NCBI RefSeq assembly: GCF_042492175.1 | Contig: NZ_CP170453.1 | Location: 2,728,001-2,792,000 of the forward strand | Source of the DNA: CAJXSN01 sp947492235 | GTDB taxonomy: Bacteria > Pseudomonadota > Alphaproteobacteria > Sphingomonadales > Sphingomonadaceae | DNA length: 64,000 nucleotides | Direction: 5' to 3' | In this document: one piece after another, positions 52,664 to 61,129 of the stretch | Numbering within the stretch: the first letter of the stretch is position 1 | Layout: every line of letters starts with the position of its first letter | The notes under the pieces: model-generated | The model's database searches: none | Told to the model about the DNA's origin: nothing | What the model saw: only the letters and a program-made list of their open reading frames with translations | Made by a program: the position numbers and the translations under genes

Positions 52664-54183
52664 TGCGCGCCACCCTGCCGGTAACGCGCCCCGTATTGCT
52701 CGATGAACGACAGGTGCTCTTCGGTGCGCTTTACGCCTTCCTGAATGCTGGAATGAATGCGCGCCAGATGCGCTGAGCGTTCGGCATCCGGCATCGCTTC
52801 CACGCGCGGATCGAACGTTTCAGGCACCACATTCTGCCCGATGAAGACCGACAGCCAGCTTTGCAGGAGGAACAGCCCTTCGGAATAGTCCGGCGTCAGC
52901 CCCCGCGAGCGGAACGCTTCCAGCTTTTCAGCCAGACTGCCCGGCAATTCCATGCCGCGCATATCATCCCAGAAAGGCAGCCCCTCACGCTGGTTCGCGA
53001 CATAATGCAGCAACAGGAAATCACGAATGCGGCCGTATTCCAGATCCATCAGCCGGTTGTACTCCGCCACATCGACGGGCGCGCAGGCACCTTGCGGGAA
53101 CAATTCGATCAAGTTGAGGATACCGGTCTGGATCAGATCGATGCTGGTCGATTCGAGCGGCTCCAGAAACCCGCCCGACAGCCCGATGGCGACGACATTG
53201 CGGTTCCACATCTGGTGCCGTTTGCCGGTGGTAAAGAACAGCTGGCGAGGGTCGGCAATCGGCTTCCCTTCGAGATTGGCCATCAGCAGATCGACCGCAT
53301 CCTGATCGCTGGAATAGCGATTACAATAGACGTGCCCGTTGCCCACGCGGTGCTGCAGAGGAATACGCCACTGCCACCCGGCATCGCGCGCCGTTGCTCT
53401 TGTGTAGGGCACTGTCTCGGAGCTCGTTTCGCACGGCACAGCCCAGGCCCGGTTGCACGGCAGCCACTGGCTCCAGTCTTCAAAACCAGTCTGCAATTCC
53501 TGTTCGATCAACAATGCGCGAAAGCCGGAGCAATCGACGAACAAATCGCCTTCGATGACGGCGCCGTCCTCCAGCACCACTGCGGCGATATCACCACCCG
53601 TTTGCTCCCGGCGCACTTCGACGATCCGGCCCTCTTGCCGCTGCACCCCGGCCTTTTGCGCAACATCGGAAAGATACGCGGCATACAGCCCGGCATCGAA
53701 CTGAAAGGCGTAATTATATGCCAGCAATCCATCGCCTGCTGAGGGAGGCTCGAACCGCCCATCCCACGCCGCAGCAATCGGGAAAGAGTACTCGCCGAAC
53801 GGTTTGCTCCCGCCGTTCTTGGCCGCCCTCTCCTTCAGCCAGTAATGATGAAACGGCGCGGGGCCTATCTGTTCGCCATAAGTCCCGAAGGGATGCATGT
53901 AGCGATCGCCCGGTCTGCCCCAATCGCAAAACTCGATACCCAGTTTGATGGTCGCTGCGGTACGCGCCATCATCTCCCGCTCGTCGATCCCGGCGATGCG
54001 ATTGAAGTCGCGGATCTGCGGCAAGGTTGCCTCGCCTACACCGACGGTGCCAATGGCTTCGGACTCTACCAAGGTGATTGCCAAACCAGCACCGCCAAGC
54101 GCCCGCGCAAGACCTGCGGCGGCCATCCATCCAGCAGTTCCCCCGCCGACGATCACGACCTGCCTTATGGTCTGCCCGCTCAT
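52660..54183 (-). CDS. Flavin-dependent tryptophan halogenase family protein
   Basis: A 507-residue FADH2-dependent halogenase-type protein. The FAD motif GGGTAGW starts near residue 12. The conserved catalytic Lys is in TAATIKLGIEFCDWG. The halogenase signature WxWxIP is present as WQWRIP, followed by LQHRVGNGHVY; later blocks include LSGGFLEPLESTSIDLIQTGI. Relatives in Caulobacterales and sphingomonads are often linked to sugar or TonB systems, and the true substrate is frequently unknown. The ATG at 54183 is preferred over an upstream in-frame codon. It lies seven bases after the thioesterase gene. Confidence 0.9.
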   Translation of the reverse strand: MSGQTIRQVVIVGGGTAGWMAAAGLARALGGAGLAITLVESEAIGTVGVGEATLPQIRDFNRIAGIDEREMMARTAATIKLGIEFCDWGRPGDRYMHPFGTYGEQIGPAPFHHYWLKERAAKNGGSKPFGEYSFPIAAAWDGRFEPPSAGDGLLAYNYAFQFDAGLYAAYLSDVAQKAGVQRQEGRIVEVRREQTGGDIAAVVLEDGAVIEGDLFVDCSGFRALLIEQELQTGFEDWSQWLPCNRAWAVPCETSSETVPYTRATARDAGWQWRIPLQHRVGNGHVYCNRYSSDQDAVDLLMANLEGKPIADPRQLFFTTGKRHQMWNRNVVAIGLSGGFLEPLESTSIDLIQTGILNLIELFPQGACAPVDVAEYNRLMDLEYGRIRDFLLLHYVANQREGLPFWDDMRGMELPGSLAEKLEAFRSRGLTPDYSEGLFLLQSWLSVFIGQNVVPETFDPRVEAMPDAERSAHLARIHSSIQEGVKRTEEHLSFIEQYGARYRQGGAH

Positions 54184-54190
54184 CCGGCTG

Positions 54191-54637
54191 TCAGCCCTTC
54201 TTGCGAATCTTTGCAATAATGCCGGTGAAACTCAGTACCGGTTTCCCGTCCGAGGTTATGATCCCGCGCACATAAATCGTGCGTCCCCCGGCCCGCGTCA
54301 CTTCGCCCCGCGCTTCTATCAGCTGTCCGTTCTGCGCCGCATCCAGAAAATCACCGGACAGGTTCATTGTGACGCCGTGCTGCCCATCCAGCTCCTTCGT
54401 GGCAATCGAGAACAGTGCGAAATCAGCAAAGGTCAGCAGGCATCCGCCATGCATGAAACCTGCGCCGTTCATGTGTCGGTCTTCGGCGCGGAAGGCGCTC
54501 AGGAAACTGCCGTCGTCTTGCTTCTTGGTGAAGAACGGCCCGCTGCGCGTTTCGTATGGGTCCCCTTCCCAATATGACCACCCCGCAAACTCGCCCTTCT
54601 GGACGACAGTGCCACCGGGAAATGCAGGCTCGGTCAT
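54191..54637 (-). CDS. Hotdog-fold thioesterase (PaaI family)
   Basis: A 148-residue acyl-CoA thioesterase-like protein. The HGG motif of the hotdog family is in GFMHGGCLLTFADFALF, followed by TMNLSGDFLDAAQNGQLIEARGEVTRAG. The Asp in LLTFADF matches the catalytic acid position. The ATG at 54637 overlaps the stop of the 39-residue ORF (ATGA). Substrate unknown. Confidence 0.87.
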   Translation of the reverse strand: MTEPAFPGGTVVQKGEFAGWSYWEGDPYETRSGPFFTKKQDDGSFLSAFRAEDRHMNGAGFMHGGCLLTFADFALFSIATKELDGQHGVTMNLSGDFLDAAQNGQLIEARGEVTRAGGRTIYVRGIITSDGKPVLSFTGIIAKIRKKG

Positions 54638-54753
54638 TGGACAAACTCTTCGAGAAAACGGCGGGCAATCGGGCTGCGGGCAACCTTGGCATCGACCAGG
54701 GAAGACCCCTCGTTCCAGATGGCTTCGGTATTGGCGAGCACAATCAGGCGCAT
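54634..54753 (-). CDS. 39-residue ORF coupled on both sides
   Basis: A 40-codon frame (39 residues) begins ATG at 54753-54751 and ends TGA at 54636-54634. The start overlaps the preceding gene's stop (TAATG) and its stop overlaps the thioesterase start (ATGA). The peptide begins MRLIVLANTEAIWNEGSS and ends RRFLEEFVQ. Tight coupling on both sides and GC-rich codons, unlike the AT-rich gene before it, argue for a real gene. No family recognised. Confidence 0.6.
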   Translation of the reverse strand: MRLIVLANTEAIWNEGSSLVDAKVARSPIARRFLEEFVQ

Positions 54754-55562
54754 TAAGAACCGCCCTTAGAAGGTTTTGGCAGCGCCTTCGGGGCCACAAC
54801 CGTGGAAATTTGCTGCGGCTGTGCGAAAGTTTCAGAGTACCATTTATAGTACGTCTTCGCCGCGTCAGCTGACTCTGCCGGTGCAATAAATGCTGCCGCG
54901 AGCAGATTGACGGTAACCGCAGCCTTCGAAACTGTCTTTTTCGCATTATCTGGCAAGGACGAAAAAAGCCACGATAGAAGATTTGAAGACTCATTTGCCA
55001 ATAGCCGGTGGGCTACCATCGGCAGATGATTAGCGACACGAATATACAGCTCTATTTGCTCGGCAAAGTCGCGCTTGATGTATTCCGGTAATTCAAGTTC
55101 CTCAAACTCTTGGATCAGGCTCCTCAGCTTCTCAATTACCTCAGATATTTCCTCAATTTCAGGAATGAAGATAGGGTGTTCTTTTTGTAAAAACTGATCA
55201 AGAAGACTCAAGAATGAGCGGCGTTCTGTCGTGAGAAAATTACTGCAGAATCGCTCATGCTGCTCTTGTTTGAATGGGAAACGAAATGCACCAGTAAGCC
55301 CCCGATAAGTATTCAGGGCAGATTCTTTATCGCTAGATTTCAAAGATGATCTTCTTAGAACATCGTCTCCATCCAGTACGAAACTATTGAGCCAAAGAAT
55401 TATCTTTCCAAAGGATATAGAATCGGTCTTAAAACCTACCTTCGACGCGACCGCCGCTAATGAAGAGAGATTAGTTATATTACCTGAAGTGGGATTGGTT
55501 CTGACGGGTAAATCATCAAGCAGAAGGACCAGTGAACCGATATGAGATGATTGTGTCGCCAT
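54753..55562 (-). CDS. AT-rich orphan protein of unknown function
   Basis: A 269-residue protein with no recognised domain. Its codons are clearly AT-richer than its neighbours (by eye 38-45% GC in the sampled 5' half, where neighbouring genes are clearly GC-rich). It has predicted helices with many charged residues (EEISEVIEKLRSLIQEFEELE), a hydrophobic stretch near the C-terminus (VTVNLLAAAFIAPAE) and a Lys/Pro-rich tail. The ATG follows the pgk stop with no spacer, with GGAG inside the pgk end. The composition suggests recent horizontal gain into the tkt-gap-pgk operon. Confidence 0.7.
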   Translation of the reverse strand: MATQSSHIGSLVLLLDDLPVRTNPTSGNITNLSSLAAVASKVGFKTDSISFGKIILWLNSFVLDGDDVLRRSSLKSSDKESALNTYRGLTGAFRFPFKQEQHERFCSNFLTTERRSFLSLLDQFLQKEHPIFIPEIEEISEVIEKLRSLIQEFEELELPEYIKRDFAEQIELYIRVANHLPMVAHRLLANESSNLLSWLFSSLPDNAKKTVSKAAVTVNLLAAAFIAPAESADAAKTYYKWYSETFAQPQQISTVVAPKALPKPSKGGS

Positions 55563-56765
55563 CTATTGCTCCAACGCCGCAACTCCCGGCAGGTTTTTGC
55601 CTTCCATCCACTCCAGAAACGCGCCGCCTGCCGTAGAAACGAAAGTGAAATCGTCCTTCACCCCGGCATGGGCCAATGCAGCCACGGTGTCGCCGCCGCC
55701 CGCGACTGAGACGAGCGAGCCATCCTGAGTCAGCGCGGCAGCGGTTTTGGCCAGTGCGACTGTGGCTTCATCAAATGGTACGGTTTCAAACGCGCCGAGC
55801 GGGCCATTCCACACCAGAGTGCGGCAAGTCTTCAGGACATCTGCCAAAGCTTCGACCGCTTGCGGGCCGATATCGAGGATCATTTCGTCCGTGCCCACCT
55901 CGTGCACATTGCAAGTGCGCAAGCTGGACGGATTGGCCGCGAATTCCCGCGCCACCACTACGTCATAGGGCAGATGGATCGTACATCCGGCATGGTCTGC
56001 CTGATCCATGATTGTGTTGGCGGTGTCGGTCAGATCATGCTCGCACAGCGATTTGCCGACATCAACCCCGCGCGCGGCGAGGAAAGTGTTGGCCATGCCG
56101 CCACCGATGATCAGGTGCTGCACCTTGCCGACCAGATTGGTCAGCACATCCAGCTTGGATGAGACTTTCGCCCCGCCAACCACGGCGGCCACCGGCGTTT
56201 CCGGATTGCCCAGCGCCGCGTCCAGCGCTTTTAGCTCCGCTTCCATCGCGCGGCCCGCATAGGCGGGGAGCAAATGCGCGAGGCCTTCGGTCGAGGCATG
56301 CGCACGGTGGGCGGCGGAGAAAGCGTCATTGACGTAGAGATCGCCATGCGCCGCAACGGCTTTGGCAAACTCTGCGTCGTTGGCTTCCTCGCCCGGCCAA
56401 AACCGGACATTGTCCAGCAGGCCGATATCGCCATCGCCCAGAATGCCGATCGATTGCTCGACCACAGGTCCCGTCACTTCGGGGATGAACATGATCTCGC
56501 GCCCGATGACTTCCTCGACATCGCCCTGCACCCAGCTGGTACTCATAGTCGAATGACGCTGTCCCTTGGGGCGGCCATAATGCGCCAGAAGAAGCACTTT
56601 CGCCCCCTTGTCCGCCAGTTCGAGGATCGTCGGCTTCGCCGCCTCTACCCGCGTGACATCACTGGCCGAACCACCGTCCATCGGCAGGTTCAAATCCACC
56701 CGGACAAGGGCAACCTTGCCCGAAAGATCGGCGGGGAGATCGTCGAGAGTTTTGAACTGCGTCAC
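55563..56765 (-). CDS. pgk: Phosphoglycerate kinase
   Basis: A 400-residue glycolytic kinase: 1,3-bisphosphoglycerate + ADP gives 3-phosphoglycerate + ATP. Blocks are KVALVRVDLNLPMDGG, LLAHYGRPKG, LLDNVRFWPGEEAN, NDAFSAAHRAHAST, AAVVGGAKVSSKLDVL, GGGMANTFLAA and the C-terminal VAGGGDTVAALAHAG with STAGGAFLEWMEGK. It starts with GTG at 56765, whose GTGA overlaps the gap stop. The longer upstream frame is not Pgk-like. Confidence 0.95.
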   Translation of the reverse strand: MTQFKTLDDLPADLSGKVALVRVDLNLPMDGGSASDVTRVEAAKPTILELADKGAKVLLLAHYGRPKGQRHSTMSTSWVQGDVEEVIGREIMFIPEVTGPVVEQSIGILGDGDIGLLDNVRFWPGEEANDAEFAKAVAAHGDLYVNDAFSAAHRAHASTEGLAHLLPAYAGRAMEAELKALDAALGNPETPVAAVVGGAKVSSKLDVLTNLVGKVQHLIIGGGMANTFLAARGVDVGKSLCEHDLTDTANTIMDQADHAGCTIHLPYDVVVAREFAANPSSLRTCNVHEVGTDEMILDIGPQAVEALADVLKTCRTLVWNGPLGAFETVPFDEATVALAKTAAALTQDGSLVSVAGGGDTVAALAHAGVKDDFTFVSTAGGAFLEWMEGKNLPGVAALEQ

Positions 56766-57766
56766 AGGCCGGCCATCACCCCGGCGGTGTCGATCATGCG
56801 GTTGGAGAAGCCCCACTCATTGTCATACCAGCTGACGACGCGGGCGAGCTTGCCTTCCATGACAGCCGTTTCCAAACTGTCGACGGTCGAGCTGGCGGGG
56901 TGGTGGTTGAAGTCACCGGAAACCAGCGGCAGATCGGTGTAGTCGAGCACGCCGTTCATCGGGCCATCGGAAGCAGCTTTGAGTGCTGCGTTCAGTTCCT
57001 CGGCATTGGTATCGCGCTTGGGCGTGAAGACGAGGTCGATCAGCGAGACGTTCGGCGTCGGTACGCGAACGCTCGAACCGTCCAGTTTGCCGTTGAGTTC
57101 GGGCAAAACCAGGCCAACCGCGCGGGCAGCACCGGTGGTGGTCGGGATCATATTCTGTGCCCCGCCGCGCGCACGGCGCATGTCGGAATGCATCTGGTCG
57201 AGCATGCGCTGATCGTTGGTGTAGCTGTGGATCGTGGTCATGAAGCCGCGCTCGATACCCACCGTGTCGTTCAGCACCTTCGCGACCGGCGCGAGGCAAT
57301 TGGTGGTGCAGCTGGCGTTGGAGACGATGTCGTCCTCTGCCGTCAGCGTGTCCTGATTGACGCCGAACACGATGGTCTTGGACACACCCTTGGCCGGAGC
57401 GGAAATCAGCACCTTGCGCGCACCAGCGGCGATGTGCGGGCGGCAGGCTTCGTCGCTCTGGAAGAAGCCGGTGCATTCCAGCACGATATCGATGCCCATT
57501 TCCTTATGCGGCAGATTGCCGGGGTCCCGTTCGGACGTCACGGCGATTTTCTTGCCGTTGACGGTCATCTCGCCGTCGCCATGCTCGATGGTGCCGGGGA
57601 AGCGCCCATGGGTGGAATCGAATCCGAACAGCAGGGCGTTCGATTTGGTGTCGGCCAGATCGTTGATCGCCACCAGCTCCAGATCGTGATCGTCCCGCTC
57701 CAGCAGAGCGCGGGCAACAAGCCGTCCGATCCGTCCGAAACCGTTGATTGCAACTTTGGTCGCCAT
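56762..57766 (-). CDS. gap: Glyceraldehyde-3-phosphate dehydrogenase, type I
   Basis: A 334-residue enzyme that oxidises glyceraldehyde-3-phosphate to 1,3-bisphosphoglycerate. The NAD motif INGFGRIGR is at the N-terminus. The catalytic Cys is in NASCTTNCLAP and the general base His in TTIHSYTNDQ. SWYDNEWGFSNRM closes the protein. It lies 15 bases after tkt and overlaps pgk by four bases. Confidence 0.96.
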   Translation of the reverse strand: MATKVAINGFGRIGRLVARALLERDDHDLELVAINDLADTKSNALLFGFDSTHGRFPGTIEHGDGEMTVNGKKIAVTSERDPGNLPHKEMGIDIVLECTGFFQSDEACRPHIAAGARKVLISAPAKGVSKTIVFGVNQDTLTAEDDIVSNASCTTNCLAPVAKVLNDTVGIERGFMTTIHSYTNDQRMLDQMHSDMRRARGGAQNMIPTTTGAARAVGLVLPELNGKLDGSSVRVPTPNVSLIDLVFTPKRDTNAEELNAALKAASDGPMNGVLDYTDLPLVSGDFNHHPASSTVDSLETAVMEGKLARVVSWYDNEWGFSNRMIDTAGVMAGL

Positions 57767-57781
57767 GAGAAATGCTCCTGC

Positions 57782-59776
57782 TTATGCTTTGAGTTTGTTG
57801 AGTATTTGCGGGACGATCTGGTCCACGCTGAAACCGAACTTTTCGAACAGTTCGCCGGCCGGGGCCGATGCGCCGAAGCGGTCGAGGCCGATGTTCAGCC
57901 CGTCCAGACCGGTATAGCGTTCCCATCCGAACGTGGTGCCTGCCTCTATGCTCACGCGCAGTACGCCTTCGGGCAGAATGTCGGCGCGGTATTCATCCGG
58001 CTGCTCGTCAAACAATTCCGTCGATACCATCGACACCACATCTGCGCCGATGCCATCAGCTTCCAGCGCCTTTGCGCATTCTACGGCGAGCGAGGTTTCC
58101 GAACCGGTGGCGATGAGCACGACCTTGCGCTCCGCCTCTGCCGATTTCAGGCGGTAGCCGCCCTTGCCCGACAGGTTCTCGCCCGCATCTTCCAGGCGCA
58201 ATTGCGGCAGACCCTGCCGGCTCAGCGCGAGGACCGACGGGCGGTCCTTGTTCCGGAGCGCGATTTCCCAGCACTCTGCTGTCTCGACCACATCGGCGGG
58301 GCGCATCACGAGGAGATTGGGCATGGCCCGCAAGCTCTGCAGATGCTCCACCGGCTGGTGGGTCGGGCCATCTTCGCCCAGCCCGATGCTGTCATGCGTC
58401 ATCACATAAATGACGCGCGTCTGTTGCAGGGCCGACAGGCGGATCGCGCCGCGGGCATAATCGGTGAAGACCAGGAAGGTGCCGCCATAGGGGATCACCC
58501 CGCCATGCAGCGCCATCCCGTTCATCGCCGCGGCCATGCCAAACTCGCGGATGCCGTAATAGCCGTAGCGTTCACCGGGACTGTCCGCAGTGAAGGCTGT
58601 CATGCCGGCAGTCTTGGTGTTGTTCGATCCCGTCAGATCGGCAGAGCCGCCGAAAGTTTCGGGCACCAGCGGGTTGAGCTCTTCCAGCGAAATCTGGCTG
58701 GCCTTGCGGGTCGCGACCTTTTGCGGGTTGGCGTACAGATCGGCGAAGAAATTCTCGCCGAAGATCGCGTCGGGCAGATCGCCAGCCATCCGGCGGGCAA
58801 ATTCGTCGCGCTGGTCGTGGCTCTGGAAGCGATTGGCCCACTCGCCATGCGCCTGGGCGCCCGCTTCGGCGGTAGAGCGCCAATCGGCCAGCACATCGGC
58901 AGGAATTTCAAACGGAGCCGCGTCCCAGCCCAACGTCTCGCGCGCCCCGGCTATCTCTTCCTCGCCCAGCGGTGCACCATGCGTTGCGCTGGTGCCCTGC
59001 TTGGTCGGCGCGCCCCGGCCGATTACCGTGCGGCAAGCGACCAGCGATGGCCGATCATCCGCCTCGGCCTCTGCCAAAGCGCGCTCGATATCGGCAAAAT
59101 CATGCCCGTCGCATTCAACCGTGTGCCACCCGGTTGCTTCATAGCGGGCGCGGATATTCTCGCTGGTTGAAAGGTCCGCCGAGCCATCGATAGTTATGTT
59201 GTTGTCGTCCCACAAAACGTTCAGCCGGCCCAGCTTCAGATGTCCTGCCAGCCCGATAGCCTCGTGATTGATGCCTTCCATCAGGCAGCCATCGCCGGCA
59301 ATCGTCCAGGTCTTGTGATCGACCAGATCATCGCCGAATTGCGCGTTCAGATGCCGCTCTGCCATCGCCATACCGACAGCCATGGCCAGCCCCTGACCCA
59401 GCGGGCCGGTTGTCGCTTCGACGCCGTCCAGCAGGAAGTTCTCCGGATGACCAGCACAAGGGCTACCCAATTGCCGGAAATTGCGAATGTCCTCGATGGT
59501 CGGCGATGCATAGCCTGACAGGTGCAGCAGGCTGTAAATCAGCATCGAACCGTGGCCCGCACTCAGCACGAACCGGTCGCGGTCATGCCAGTCAGGCGCG
59601 GCAGGATCGAATTTCAGAAAGCGCGACCAGATCACGGTGGCCACATCGGCCATGCCCATCGGCATGCCCGGATGGCCCGAATTGGCGGCCTGCACAGCGT
59701 CCATCGACAAGGCGCGGATGGCATTGGCCATCGGCATCAGGCGGGCGGGATCGAGACTCGCGGAATCAGAGCTCAT
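57782..59776 (-). CDS. tkt: Transketolase
   Basis: A 664-residue thiamine-diphosphate enzyme of the pentose phosphate pathway. Blocks are NSGHPGMPMGMADVA, SAGHGSMLIYSLLHL, GPLGQGLAMAVGMAMAE, GDGCLMEGINHEA with the metal site, and TSATHGAPLGEEE. The pyrimidine domain has DSIGLGEDGPTHQPVEH. The ATG at 59776 (MSSDSASLDP) is chosen; an in-frame ATG 21 bases upstream is possible, with AGGAG 12 bases ahead of the chosen start. It heads the gene run tkt-gap-pgk and onward. Confidence 0.95.
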   Translation of the reverse strand: MSSDSASLDPARLMPMANAIRALSMDAVQAANSGHPGMPMGMADVATVIWSRFLKFDPAAPDWHDRDRFVLSAGHGSMLIYSLLHLSGYASPTIEDIRNFRQLGSPCAGHPENFLLDGVEATTGPLGQGLAMAVGMAMAERHLNAQFGDDLVDHKTWTIAGDGCLMEGINHEAIGLAGHLKLGRLNVLWDDNNITIDGSADLSTSENIRARYEATGWHTVECDGHDFADIERALAEAEADDRPSLVACRTVIGRGAPTKQGTSATHGAPLGEEEIAGARETLGWDAAPFEIPADVLADWRSTAEAGAQAHGEWANRFQSHDQRDEFARRMAGDLPDAIFGENFFADLYANPQKVATRKASQISLEELNPLVPETFGGSADLTGSNNTKTAGMTAFTADSPGERYGYYGIREFGMAAAMNGMALHGGVIPYGGTFLVFTDYARGAIRLSALQQTRVIYVMTHDSIGLGEDGPTHQPVEHLQSLRAMPNLLVMRPADVVETAECWEIALRNKDRPSVLALSRQGLPQLRLEDAGENLSGKGGYRLKSAEAERKVVLIATGSETSLAVECAKALEADGIGADVVSMVSTELFDEQPDEYRADILPEGVLRVSIEAGTTFGWERYTGLDGLNIGLDRFGASAPAGELFEKFGFSVDQIVPQILNKLKA

Positions 59777-59977
59777 TGTGACGGGCGTCTCCTGCATCGG
59801 TTCCGCGCCTCTCACGGGCGCGATTCGTCCTGCGGGAAGCCTTCGCCGTGCCGCCGCGCAAGGTCAAGGACAGCAAGACCGCCTGCGCCCGATACGACGC
59901 CAATTCCTGATCCCTCGCGCAATTTATCAACAGGCCCGGTCAACCCTTTGCCCTGACACCAGAGTCGCGGTAAATTC

Positions 59978-60250
59978 ATGGTCATTATGGAAGCGGACCG
60001 TACCGAAAACGCCATTCAACGTATTGAAGCAGCGCTCGCCCGCATTGCTGCGGCAGCGGATGCGCAGCCGGCTGTTCCCGCCTCCCCCGTGGATAACGCG
60101 CCGGACGAGGGATCGACCGGCGACACCGCGGCGAGCGGACAAATGCCTGCATCGGTCTCGCAGCTGGTCGTGCGCCACGAGGCTTTGCGCGAAGAAGTCG
60201 CCGCGCAGATTCGCCGGATCGACGATCTGGTCGGGAAGCTGGAGCAATGA
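59978..60250 (+). CDS. Small coiled-coil protein preceding zapA
   Basis: A 90-residue protein with two helical, heptad-like parts (NAIQRIEAALARIAAAADA and HEALREEVAAQIRRIDDLVGKLEQ) joined by a Pro/Ser-rich spacer. Its stop overlaps the zapA start (ATGA), so it is coupled to zapA and may act in cell division. No family name can be given. The 200-base tkt upstream gap (59777-59977) shows nothing else certain. Confidence 0.7.
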   Translation: MVIMEADRTENAIQRIEAALARIAAAADAQPAVPASPVDNAPDEGSTGDTAASGQMPASVSQLVVRHEALREEVAAQIRRIDDLVGKLEQ

Positions 60251-60915
60251 ACACCATCGAACTTGTGGTCGGCGGCCAGACCTATGCAATCGCCTGCGAA
60301 GAGGGCGAGGAAAGCCATGTTCGCGCCCTGGGCGCATCGATTGACGAGAAGTTCGTCGAGATGGGGCCGCGCTACGCGCAAAACCTGCTGTTTGCCGCGC
60401 TACAACTGGCCGACGAACTGCACGAAGCCCGCAAGGCCACCTCGGCAGCCGAGGCCGATAAACGCAAATTGCAGGAGGGCTTTGACGCTTTTCGCGCCGA
60501 AAGCGCCGACATGCGCCGCGATGCTGATACGGCACTCAACCAGCGCGACAAGCTGACCACAAGGGTCACGGAGCTGGAGCAAGAGCTGGACCGGATACAA
60601 TCCGCACAGCAAAGCTCACAGGAAGAAACGCAGGGCGTGCGCAGGGAACTTGCCGAATTGCGCGAGAAGGAAATGAGCTGGGAAGCCACCGAGAACCAGC
60701 TGCGCGCCGAGATCGCCTTGCTGACTGATCGGCTGGAGGAGGCACGCTCGGCCCAGCCGGCCGACCCCGCGCCTGTGCACGCCAGTCCGATGCAGGCGCT
60801 GGCAGCGCAAGGTGCGTCATCGGATGACGAGGACCTCCCCCCAGCACTGGAACGATTTGCCCAATTGCTGGAAGAAACCGCCGACAAGCTTGAGGAAAAG
60901 CGCGGCTCTTCCTAA
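60247..60915 (+). CDS. zapA: Cell division protein ZapA (extended form)
   Basis: A 222-residue protein; ZapA is usually about 100 residues. The N-terminal ZapA domain carries NTIELVVGGQTYAIACEEGEE and HVRALGASIDEKFVEM, followed by AQNLLFAALQLADELHEA. A long coiled coil (about 100-180) and an acidic tail follow. ZapA promotes FtsZ ring bundling. Position directly before 6S RNA and the cyclo-ligase gene matches the common bacterial zapA-ssrS-ygfA order. Confidence 0.88.
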   Translation: MNTIELVVGGQTYAIACEEGEESHVRALGASIDEKFVEMGPRYAQNLLFAALQLADELHEARKATSAAEADKRKLQEGFDAFRAESADMRRDADTALNQRDKLTTRVTELEQELDRIQSAQQSSQEETQGVRRELAELREKEMSWEATENQLRAEIALLTDRLEEARSAQPADPAPVHASPMQALAAQGASSDDEDLPPALERFAQLLEETADKLEEKRGSS

Positions 60916-60924
60916 ATAGGCTGC

Positions 60925-61098
60925 GGCGGAACTGCCCGGCACGAGCCCGATTGGAATATCCCTGAGGCTATAAGCTATCCTAAGGGAGCTGTCCCTGCCT
61001 TGGTCCACCAGTTCGGCTGTGGGGTCAGGGCATACGGCGCCCACCTGACGTTTTCGCGTCAGAGGATTTCCCGGCAAACGACCCATGGTGGTTCCGCT
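60925..61098 (+). ncRNA. ssrS: 6S RNA
   Basis: The region between zapA and the formyl-THF cyclo-ligase is the usual site of 6S RNA. A closing stem is visible: GCGGAACTGCC (60926-60936) pairs with GGTGGTTCCGC (61087-61097), 11 pairs with two G-U. Its about 174-base span fits 6S RNA. The centre holds an AT-richer stretch with an imperfect bulge, as expected of the open-promoter-like bubble. 6S RNA binds housekeeping RNA polymerase. Exact ends are uncertain. Confidence 0.75.
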
Positions 61099-61129
61099 AC
61101 CTATTCTTGCCCGCAAACAGATCGGTCCG

